Shown here piece by piece: positions 27,709 to 35,404 of a DNA stretch of 64,000 bases. Every line of letters starts with the position of its first letter. Position 1 is the stretch's first letter. The notes below the pieces were generated by a model. It was given only the letters and a program-made list of their open reading frames with translations, had not been told where the DNA came from and did not search any database. A program made the translations under genes and the position numbers. Source of the DNA: an uncultured Clostridia bacterium (lineage in GTDB: Bacteria > Bacillota > Clostridia > TANB77 > CAG-508); NCBI GenBank assembly GCA_934122235.1, contig CAKOWE010000003.1, forward strand, positions 37,110-101,109. Reading direction: 5' to 3'.

Positions 27709-30536
27709 ATGAATAACGATAAAATAGTGATACGAGGAGCGAAGGTGCACAATTTAAAAAATATTAATTTAGAGATACCAAGGGATAAACTTGTTGTAGT
27801 AACTGGTTTATCTGGCTCTCGGAAAATCATCATTGGCTTTTGACACATTATATGCCGAAGGTCAGAGAAGGTATGTTGAAAGTTTATCATCTTATGCTCG
27901 TCAATTTTTAGGATTAATGGAAAAACCAGATGTAGAATTAATTGAAGGGTTATCTCCTGCAATTTCAATTGACCAAAAAACAACTTCAAGAAACCCTCGT
28001 TCAACAGTAGGAACTGTTACAGAAATATATGATTATATACGTTTATTATATGCAAGAATAGGTGTACCATATTGTCCAAATTGTGGTAGAAAAATAGAAA
28101 AACAAACTATAGATCAAATTGTAGACAATATAATGGAATTAGAAACAGGAACAAAAATACAAGTACTTTCTCCTGTTGTGAGGGCAAGAAAGGGAGAGTA
28201 TAAGAAATTATTAGAAGATTTTTCAAAAGAAGGTTTTGTAAGAGCAAGAATAGATGGAGAAGTAGTAGAATTAACTGATGATATAGAAATAGATAGAAAG
28301 AAAAAACACAATATAGAAATAATAGTAGATAGATTAGTTGTAAAACCAGAAATAAGAAATAGATTATCAGAATCTGTAGAAACGGCAATGAAGTATGCAA
28401 ATAGTCTAGTATTAGTAGATGTGATTGGTTCTGAAGAAAAAATGTTTAGTGGTAATTATGCTTGTCCAGATTGTGGAATAAGTTTTGAGGAATTAACGCC
28501 TAGAATGTTTTCGTTTAATAATCCTTTAGGTGCTTGTCCAAAGTGCACGGGTATAGGGTATTTAATGAAGATGGATGAAGATTTAATAATACCAGATAAA
28601 AATAAAACATTGTATGATGGTGTAAAAGCCTTTGGGGCTAGCAACATGAAACGTCGGTGATACAATGGCAAAGATGTATTTCGAAAGTATAGGAAAACAT
28701 TATGGTGTGGATATATCTGTACCAATAAAAAAATTACCAAAAGAATTTTTAGATAAAATTTTATATGGTACAGGCGATGAAAAAATAGACTTTGAGTATC
28801 AATCTTCAGCAGGAACTAGAAAGTTTACAGCACCTTTTGAAGGAGTAATTCCTACATTACAAAGAAGATATAATGAAACTAAATCTTCTGGTATGAGAGA
28901 GTTTTATGAGATGTATATGAGTAACAGCGATTGTGACGAGTGTAATGGCGCAAGATTGAAAAAAGAAGTATTAGCAGTAAAAGTGGGAGATAAGAATATA
29001 AACGAGTTGACAAACATGCCAATAAATAGAATAAAAGATTATATAAACTCATTAGAATTAAGCAAAAAAGATAGAATGGTTGCAGATCAAATATTTAAGG
29101 AATTAAATCAGAGATTGCAATTTTTAATGGATGTAGGGTTGGAATATTTGACATTGTCTAGAGCTGCTGGAACTTTATCAGGAGGAGAAGCACAACGTAT
29201 AAGGCTTGCAACACAAATAGGGTCTGGATTAACGGGTGTGTTATATATATTAGATGAGCCAAGTATAGGATTACATCAGAGAGATAATGATAAATTACTT
29301 GCCACACTTAAAAAATTAAGAGATTTAGGGAATACTTTGGTGGTTGTTGAACATGATGAAGATACAATGTATGCTGCTGATCAAATAATAGATATAGGAC
29401 CAGGGGCAGGTGTACATGGAGGTAATGTTATAGCCCAAGGAACTGCAGAAGAAATAAAATTGATACCAGAATCTATAACTGGTCAATATTTAAGTGGAAA
29501 AAAGAAAATAGCAGTACCCAAAACCAGAAGAAAACATACTAAAAAAGCGATTGAAGTTGTAAATGCTACACAAAATAATTTAAAAGGAATAAATGTTAAA
29601 TTTCCATTAGGCTTATTTACATGTGTTGCCGGTGTTTCTGGTTCCGGAAAAAGTACATTGGTAAATGAAGTACTATATAAATATATAGCCAAAGAACTTA
29701 ATGGTTCAAATGAAAAACCAGGTAAATGCGACAAAATTACAGGTTTAGAAAATATAGATAAAATAATTAATATAGATCAATCACCTATAGGAAGAAGTCC
29801 TCGCTCAAATCCAGCAACCTATACAGGAGTATTTGACATGATAAGAGATATTTTTGCGGGAACAAATGAGGCTAAATTAAGAGGATATCAAAAAGGGAGA
29901 TTTAGTTTTAATGTTGCTGGTGGACGATGCGAAGCTTGTTCTGGAGATGGAATATTAAGAATAGAAATGCATTTTTTACCAGATATATATGTGCCATGCG
30001 AAGTATGCAAAGGAAAAAGATATAATCATGATACATTAGAAGTAAAATATAAGGGAAAAAGCATTTCAGATGTACTAGATATGACAGTAGAAGAAGCTTT
30101 AGATTTCTTTAATAATATACCAAGAATAAAACAAAAAATACAAACTTTATATGATGTTGGGTTAGGATATATAAAATTAGGACAACCTTCAACTACATTA
30201 TCAGGAGGAGAGGCACAGAGGGTAAAATTGGCTACAGAATTATCAAAAAGAGCTACAGGAAAAACTTTATATATACTAGATGAACCAACAACAGGGTTAC
30301 ACATTGCAGATGTTCATAGATTAGTGGATATATTGCAAAGATTAGTAGATACAGGAAATAGTATAATAGTAATTGAGCATAATTTAGATTTGATTAAAAC
30401 AGCTGATTATATAATAGATTTAGGACCTGAAGGTGGAGAAAAAGGTGGAGAAGTAATTGGCGTAGGTACACCAGAACAATTGATTAAAAATGAGAAATCT
30501 TATACAGGCAAATTTTTGAAAAAATACTTAGAATAA
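27709..30536 (+). CDS. uvrA: Excinuclease ABC subunit A, interrupted by two +1 frameshifts
   Basis: Damage-recognition ATPase of nucleotide-excision repair. It starts with ATG at 27709 ([19 protein letters not shown]), with AGGGGG upstream. The frame breaks at CGG 27820-27822, inside the first Walker A (GLSGSGKSS), and again at CGG 28655-28657, followed at once by TGA. Omitting one C at each place gives a continuous 941-residue UvrA of normal length. It then has zinc fingers ([36 protein letters not shown]), both LSGGEAQR signatures, the second Walker [10 protein letters not shown] and both EHN/EHD motifs. Nothing else in the gene is decayed. Either assembly errors, recent mutations or recoding explain the breaks. 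Confidence 0.93.
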
Positions 30537-30554
30537 ATATGTATGAACCTTATT

Positions 30555-30593
30555 TAGTATCTCCATAAATAAATTAAACTTATGGAGATACTA
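30555..30593 (+). terminator. Hairpin after uvrA
   Basis: TAGTATCTCCATAA and TTATGGAGATACTA pair perfectly over 14 bases. No clear T run follows on the plus strand. It also stands just beyond the 3' end of the minus-strand mini-ORF at 30615. Confidence 0.65.
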
Positions 30594-30614
30594 ATAAAAT
30601 TCTAAGAAACAAAA

Positions 30615-30701
30615 TTATTTGCAGTTGTTATTTCTTTTTTGGTTTTCATTGTTTTCGTTATTTTTATTATTTTTGTTGTTTTTACTGTTTTTATTTTCCA
30701 T
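30615..30701 (-). CDS. Tiny Asn/Lys-rich peptide, function unknown
   Basis: A 28-codon minus-strand ORF (start at 30701) is preceded by a strong AGGAGG at proper spacing. The product consists almost entirely of Asn, Lys and Glu (MENKNSKNNKNN...) and ends NNCK. Such composition can arise from AT-rich DNA by chance, but the ribosome-binding site argues for translation. Hydrophilic Asn/Lys-rich mini-proteins are common among spore-formers; a spore role is only a guess. Confidence 0.45.
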   Translation of the reverse strand: MENKNSKNNKNNKNNENNENQKRNNNCK

Positions 30702-30762
30702 TTCACAAGCACCTCCTTGCTTAACTATATTATTGCTTATTTTTTATTACTTTATGTATCAA

Positions 30763-30791
30763 TTGAAAAAATTTTTTAAAGGTGATATAAT
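30763..30791 (+). promoter_or_regulatory. Sigma-A promoter of the 54-residue ORF
   Basis: TTGAAA, 17 bases and consensus TATAAT, 36 bases before the ATG at 30828. Confidence 0.8.
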
Positions 30792-30827
30792 ACGATTATA
30801 ATTTTTAGAAAGGAGTGTACTTGTCGA

Positions 30828-30992
30828 ATGTTACGCAAAAATTATGATGAATTTGAAGTGCGGTTTACTAGCATAAATTCAAAAGGCACTTGTGAGTTTA
30901 TCAACAACTTGCTTAGAATCGGCTATGTAATCAAGAACGTTGATTTTAGAATTGGCGTGTATGTTGTAAAGTTCCGAAAAGAAAGCAAGTAA
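30828..30992 (+). CDS. 54-residue protein of atypical codon usage, function unknown
   Basis: A self-contained unit with a consensus promoter, AGGAG 12 bases before the ATG, and a strong terminator after the stop. The product (MLRKNYDEFEVRF ... VYVVKFRKESK) is a small alpha/beta protein with no family I recognise. Codon choice differs from its neighbours: it uses CGG, CGC, AAC, ATC and GGC in a genome where Arg is nearly always AGA. The gene therefore looks foreign or under unusual selection. It shares this trait with the gene at 57181. Confidence 0.65.
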   Translation: MLRKNYDEFEVRFTSINSKGTCEFINNLLRIGYVIKNVDFRIGVYVVKFRKESK

Positions 30993-31007
30993 GTAGTACA
31001 CCAAAAA

Positions 31008-31034
31008 AGGCTGTCCATTATTTGGACAGCCTAA
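31008..31034 (+). terminator. Terminator of the 54-residue ORF
   Basis: AGGCTGTCC and GGACAGCCT pair perfectly around an ATTATTT loop. A T-poor tail makes the strength uncertain, but the preceding A run would suit the minus strand too. Confidence 0.7.
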
Positions 31035-31133
31035 TCTATTGCATAAAAAATATAAATTACTTTTGTAGCTAAAAAGTATATATTTGAATAATCTAATATG
31101 TATAATTATGATAAGAGTTATAAGGAGGCTTTT

Positions 31134-32528
31134 ATGGTAAATGAAAAATTGGTAGAGTTTAACAATTACATAAGAAATAAAAAAGTTGCAGTATTAGGTA
31201 TTGGAGTGAGTAATATTCCACTAGTAGATTATTTGCATAAGCATAATTGCTGTGTTACTATATTTGACAAAAACGAAGAAGAAAAACTTGGTAAAGTACT
31301 AATTAATAAAATTAGAGATTATGGAATGGATGTGTCTTTAGGCAATAATTATTTAGAGAAATTAAAAGGTTTCGATATTATTTTTCGTTCTCCAAGTGTA
31401 AGACCAGACATACCAGAGATAATAAAAGAACTTGAAAGAGGTGTAATATTAACATCTGAAATTGAACTGGTTATAGAAATGTGTTTAGGTACCGTTATTG
31501 GAGTTACAGGTAGCGATGGAAAGACTACTACGGCAACATTAATAAGTGAAATATTAAAAGAAAATGGAAAAAAATGTTATTTGGGTGGAAACATAGGAAC
31601 CCCGTTGTTTACTAAATTGGAAGAAATAGAAGAGAATGATTATGTAGTATTAGAGTTAAGCAGTTTTCAATTGATGACAATGAAAGTTAGTCCATCTATA
31701 GCGGTTATAACAAATATTAGTCCAAATCATTTAGATATACATAAATCTTATGAGGAATATATAGAAGCTAAAGCAAATATTTTTAGGTATCAAGATAATA
31801 ATGGAATATTAGTTACTAATTATGATAATCAAATAACAAGAGAGATTTCAAAAAGAGCAAACGGAAAAGTAATGTATTTTAGTAGTAAAGAAAAAATACC
31901 AACTGGAATAATTGTGGATGATAGAATAATAAAAAAATCTGAAGATGGCTTACGAAGACATATATTGAATACTAAAAATATGCTCTTAAGAGGAATACAC
32001 AATTATGAGAATGCTTGTGCTGCAATAGGTGCAACGCAAGACATTGTGGACATTGAAAAACAAGCTAAAGCAATAAGTGAGTTTAGAGGAGTAGAACACC
32101 GATTAGAATTTGTTAGAAAAATAAATGGAATTAGATGGTATAATGACTCTATAGGAACTAGCCCAACGAGAACTATAGCAGGTTTAAATTCATTTGATGA
32201 AAAAATTGTATTAATAGCAGGAGGATACGATAAGCATTTGGATTATGAGGTGATATCAAAGCCGATTGTAGAAAAAGTAAGTTCTTTAATACTATTAGGT
32301 GCAACAGCAGAGAAAATAGAAAAAGCTGTAAAAGACGAGCTAAAAATGCAAAAGAAAACTATAAATGTATATAGAGTAAATAATTTAGATGAAGCAGTTA
32401 AACTAGCGAATGAAGTTGTAAAACAAGAAGAAATTGTACTGTTTTCTCCTGCAAGTGCAAGTTTTGATAGCTTTAAGAATTTTGAAGAGAGAGGAAAAAA
32501 GTTTAAACAAATAGTTCAAAAAATGTAA
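31134..32528 (+). CDS. murD: UDP-N-acetylmuramoylalanine--D-glutamate ligase
   Basis: Adds D-Glu to UDP-MurNAc-L-Ala in peptidoglycan synthesis. From the ATG with AAGGAGG upstream (the frame is open from 31098) it has 464 residues. The N-terminal Rossmann-like domain carries VLGIGVSNIPL. The ATP loop GSDGKTTT starts at residue 126. SSFQL, NISPNHLDIH and the C-terminal NDSIGTSPTRTIAGL and AGGYDKHLDY motifs are all family hallmarks. It stands outside any dcw cluster, flanked by unrelated small genes. Confidence 0.97.
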   Translation: MVNEKLVEFNNYIRNKKVAVLGIGVSNIPLVDYLHKHNCCVTIFDKNEEEKLGKVLINKIRDYGMDVSLGNNYLEKLKGFDIIFRSPSVRPDIPEIIKELERGVILTSEIELVIEMCLGTVIGVTGSDGKTTTATLISEILKENGKKCYLGGNIGTPLFTKLEEIEENDYVVLELSSFQLMTMKVSPSIAVITNISPNHLDIHKSYEEYIEAKANIFRYQDNNGILVTNYDNQITREISKRANGKVMYFSSKEKIPTGIIVDDRIIKKSEDGLRRHILNTKNMLLRGIHNYENACAAIGATQDIVDIEKQAKAISEFRGVEHRLEFVRKINGIRWYNDSIGTSPTRTIAGLNSFDEKIVLIAGGYDKHLDYEVISKPIVEKVSSLILLGATAEKIEKAVKDELKMQKKTINVYRVNNLDEAVKLANEVVKQEEIVLFSPASASFDSFKNFEERGKKFKQIVQKM

Positions 32529-32611
32529 CAAAATTTATATCTCTTAAATAATATATAATAATAAACGATTGTATGAATTAATTGCAATCAAAATTGTTTA
32601 GGAGGTATTTT

Positions 32612-33142
32612 ATGTACAATCAAAACTATGAAGAGTATATGAGAGCGGTTTTAGGCTATGCAAATAGTGAGCCTAATTATACATATGAAAATTATTATCC
32701 GAGAATGGAACAACAACCACAATATGAGATATCAGAAGAACTATATCCTGAAGTGTATAGAATAGTAAATCCTGTAGTAGAAGATGTATGTAATAAAAAT
32801 AGAAATAGACCAATAACTGAAGAATTGGTAAGAACTATGACGGATGAAGTTTATAATAATGTTGAGGGAAATTCGAAGTTACAAGTTAATGTACAGGTAA
32901 AAACGGAATTAAAAAATGGAGATGTGAGAAATCCAAATGCTAAAATTAATGATACAAAAACAACAGAAACAAGACAAAGGAATTTCTTGCTAAATGATTT
33001 GATAAGAATATTAATTTTAAAAAATTTGTTAAGACCTAATCCTCCGGTAAGACCTCCATATCCTGGACCAAATCCAAGACCACCATACCCAGGACCAAGA
33101 CCACCATTTCCAGGACCTGGACCTAGGGCACCAATAATGTAA
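32612..33142 (+). CDS. Hypothetical protein with Pro-rich tail, spore-coat-like
   Basis: The 176-residue protein has a Tyr/Asn/Glu-rich N-terminus (MYNQNYEEYMRAVLGYAN), then an ELYPEVYRIVNPVVEDVC segment. It ends in Pro-Gly-Arg repeats (RPPYPGP in several copies). The composition and the PxYRIVxPMV-like segment resemble proteins found with spore coats in clostridia; I cannot name a family. GGAGG precedes the ATG; the in-frame extension to 32582 lacks a site. It is soluble and has no signal peptide. Confidence 0.65.
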   Translation: MYNQNYEEYMRAVLGYANSEPNYTYENYYPRMEQQPQYEISEELYPEVYRIVNPVVEDVCNKNRNRPITEELVRTMTDEVYNNVEGNSKLQVNVQVKTELKNGDVRNPNAKINDTKTTETRQRNFLLNDLIRILILKNLLRPNPPVRPPYPGPNPRPPYPGPRPPFPGPGPRAPIM

Positions 33143-33156
33143 AAGATATAATGTAT

Positions 33157-33206
33157 AAATTCTTCCATTGTGTGTAATAATAACCACAGAAATGGAGGAA
33201 TTTTTT
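33157..33206 (+). terminator. Terminator-like hairpin whose 3' arm holds the next gene's Shine-Dalgarno
   Basis: AATTCTTCCAT pairs with ATGGAGGAATT, and T7 follows, so it can end the upstream transcript. The GGAGG used by the CBS-protein gene at 33208 lies in the right arm. Folding would therefore hide that ribosome-binding site in any read-through RNA. Confidence 0.75.
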
Positions 33207-33207
33207 T

Positions 33208-33651
33208 ATGAAAGTTAATGAATGTATGTGTAAAAATGTTGTATGTGCAAATCAAGATACAACAATATCAGATGTGGCTAAACTAATGTCTGATAATCAT
33301 GTAGGGTGTATTCCTATTTGTGATTTTAATAAAAATGTTGTTGGTTTAATAACAGATAGAGACATAACTTTAAGAACGGTAGCGTGTGGTAAAGATGCAA
33401 ATACAACAAAAGCAAGCGAAATAATGACAACGCAAGTTTATAAGGTAAATCCTACAGCAGATATATCAGAAGCAAGCCAAATGATGTGCGAGTGCCAAGT
33501 AAGAAGAATACCTGTAGTAGAAGGAAATACTATAGTTGGAATATTAACTTTAGGAGATTTAGCAAATCATCAAAATGTAAAACAAGAAGAAGTTTCAAAT
33601 ACTGTAGAAGGAATTTGCAGATGTAACAATAATCCTAAAAATTGGATGTAG
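33208..33651 (+). CDS. CBS-domain-pair protein
   Basis: The 147-residue protein consists of two CBS domains (about 8-60 and 72-125; DRDITLRTVA, VRRIPVVEGNTIVGILTLGDLA) and a short Cys-containing tail (GICRCNNN). CBS pairs bind adenosine nucleotides and act as energy or ionic sensors. Similar stand-alone proteins (YhcV/HRP1 type) occur in many Firmicutes. It contains unusually many cysteines (about eight). The neighbours give no clue to its target. Confidence 0.85.
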   Translation: MKVNECMCKNVVCANQDTTISDVAKLMSDNHVGCIPICDFNKNVVGLITDRDITLRTVACGKDANTTKASEIMTTQVYKVNPTADISEASQMMCECQVRRIPVVEGNTIVGILTLGDLANHQNVKQEEVSNTVEGICRCNNNPKNWM

Positions 33652-33735
33652 AATTTAAAAATGTGAAGCCGAATAGTTTATATACGTTTAGCATAAATAA
33701 AAAATATATTCATATAATAATATAGGTGATAAAAC

Positions 33736-34833
33736 TTGGTAATTGATATGGGATATTGGACAAGGGTTTTGAAAAGAATAGTAATAGCTATTGTTAGTAT
33801 TGTTGCTGTGTATTTAGCGTTTAAATTAGCTGTATTTTATATGCCATTTTTAATAGCATTTATTATATCTTTAATGGTAGAGCCTATTATAAGAAGGGTT
33901 GTAAGAAAAACAAAACTAGCAAGAAAAACAAGCGCTATAATAGTTATATTGGTTGTATTTGCTATATTAATAGGATTAATTATTTGGGGAATAGCAAGTG
34001 CTATTTCAGAAGCGTCAAATTTATTGCAAGGATTAAACGGATATATAGAAAAAGGATACCAACAGGTACAATGGTTTATTGATAGTATGGATTTTGATAA
34101 AATAAAAATCCCAGAACAAGTGTATGGAATTGTTCAAAATTCTTTAGGAGACTTCTTTGATACGGCTTCTAATTGGGTAAGAGGAATATTGACATCGTTT
34201 TTAAATGGATTAACACAAATACCAATAATATGTATATATGTTGTAATAACAGTACTAGCAACATACTTTATATGTACAGATAAATTATATATATTAGACC
34301 AAATGGAACATCATTTACCTCAAACATGGATAAAAAAATTAAGAATACATGTGAGAGAGTTAACTGTGACATTAGGTGGATATTTGAAAGCTGAAGTTAT
34401 ATTAGTAATAATATCATTTGTAGAGGTATTGGTTGGATTATATATATTCAAATTTGTTGGATTTAACATACAATATCCATTACTTGCTGCTCTTGGAATT
34501 GGCTTTGTTGATGCTTTACCAATACTTGGCTCTGGGACTGTTATGATTCCATGGGCAATAATATCTGCAATAAATGGGGATATTAATTTAGCAATAGCAA
34601 TGCTTGTTTTATATATAATAATAGCAATAGTAAGACAATTGTTAGAACCACGAATAGTAAGTGGTCAAATCGGAATACATCCAATATTCACATTGATTGC
34701 AATGTATACGGGATTTAAATTTATGGGAGTAATGGGATTATTAGTTGGACCTATATTATTAATAATATTAAAAAATATATTTGGTACATTAATAGATAAA
34801 GGCGTAGTAAAAACAATATTAGATAGAGGATAG
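33736..34833 (+). CDS. ytvI: AI-2E/PerM-family transporter, YtvI-like sporulation membrane protein
   Basis: The 365-residue protein has about seven or eight membrane spans in the arrangement of the AI-2E exporter family. Paired N-terminal helices and a long amphipathic region (ASNLLQGLNGYIEKGYQQV) are followed by GFVDALPILGSGTVMIPW and PRIVSGQIGIHPIFTL near the C-terminus. N-terminal sequence and length are closest to the sporulation protein YtvI of clostridia and bacilli. The start is TTG at 33736, well placed behind AGGTGA; ATG at 33748 is the alternative. The name is less certain than the family. Confidence 0.78.
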   Translation: MVIDMGYWTRVLKRIVIAIVSIVAVYLAFKLAVFYMPFLIAFIISLMVEPIIRRVVRKTKLARKTSAIIVILVVFAILIGLIIWGIASAISEASNLLQGLNGYIEKGYQQVQWFIDSMDFDKIKIPEQVYGIVQNSLGDFFDTASNWVRGILTSFLNGLTQIPIICIYVVITVLATYFICTDKLYILDQMEHHLPQTWIKKLRIHVRELTVTLGGYLKAEVILVIISFVEVLVGLYIFKFVGFNIQYPLLAALGIGFVDALPILGSGTVMIPWAIISAINGDINLAIAMLVLYIIIAIVRQLLEPRIVSGQIGIHPIFTLIAMYTGFKFMGVMGLLVGPILLIILKNIFGTLIDKGVVKTILDRG

Positions 34834-34863
34834 AACTTACTGTATAGTAGGTTCTATTTTTGC
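34831..34863 (+). terminator. Terminator of the ytvI-like gene
   Basis: TAGAACTTACT and AGTAGGTTCTA pair with one mismatch and are followed by T5. The left arm begins with the gene's stop codon. Confidence 0.85.
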
Positions 34864-34988
34864 GTCTTGATTCTATAAGATATAGGTGATTTATGTAATA
34901 TTTAAATAACAAGTTATTATTGTTTGTATAAATTATAAAATAGTATTTACAAATAAAACATATTAGTATATATTTATAATAACATATT

Positions 34989-35022
34989 GCAAATGCTGTA
35001 GGGGGCGGCGTCCCGACGACCC
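34989..35022 (+). repeat. Dispersed GC-rich hairpin repeat, copy 1
   Basis: This element starts GCAAATGCTGTAGGGGG and ends CGACGACCC. Its GC content contrasts sharply with the flanking DNA. It belongs to a family with further copies at 35283, 35336 and 36161 and a decayed one at 45707. The ends can form a short stem. Confidence 0.85.
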
Positions 35023-35051
35023 GCAAATAAGAACAAAGGAGAAACAAAATT

Positions 35052-35135
<84 letters not shown>

Positions 35136-35166
35136 CCTAGAGAACAAAAATAAAATAGAAACATAG

Positions 35167-35221
35167 GAAAACACAATGTTCTATGTGTATTTTTTATACA
35201 CATAAAATATTGTGTTTTTTT
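35167..35221 (+). terminator. Terminator after the microsatellite
   Basis: AAAACACAAT with ATTGTGTTTT and, inside, TATGTGTAT with ATACACATA form a long stem followed by T residues. It separates the microsatellite transcript from the GLUG gene. Confidence 0.85.
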
Positions 35222-35282
35222 AGTAGCTTTTTAGCAACAAATAGTACAAAATTTTATATGAAGTAAATTATGAAAGAAAAAA

Positions 35283-35309
35283 ATGTAGGTGCGGCGTCCA
35301 TGACAATCC
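35283..35309 (+). repeat. Dispersed GC-rich repeat, divergent copy 2
   Basis: ATGTAGGTGCGGCGTCCATG... matches the core of copies 1 and 3 with changes in the right half (GACAATCC in place of GACGACCC). Confidence 0.65.
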
Positions 35310-35335
35310 AATGCACAAAAGCAATACAAATTTAT

Positions 35336-35370
35336 GCAAATGCTGTAGGGGTCGGCGTCCTCGACGACCC
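35336..35370 (+). repeat. Dispersed GC-rich repeat, copy 3
   Basis: GCAAATGCTGTAGGGGTCGG is followed by CGTCCTCGACGACCC. GGGTCG and CGACCC can pair. It lies 35 bases before the start of the GLUG gene, just ahead of its Shine-Dalgarno. Confidence 0.85.
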
Positions 35371-35404
35371 AAAATAATATAGGATAAAACAAAGGAGAAA
35401 ATTA

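Noticed and set aside
21722..28657. Reassignment of CGG to another amino acid as the explanation of the breaks
   Set aside because: A reassigned codon would keep the frame; here the frame itself must shift by one base, so substitution alone cannot restore the proteins.
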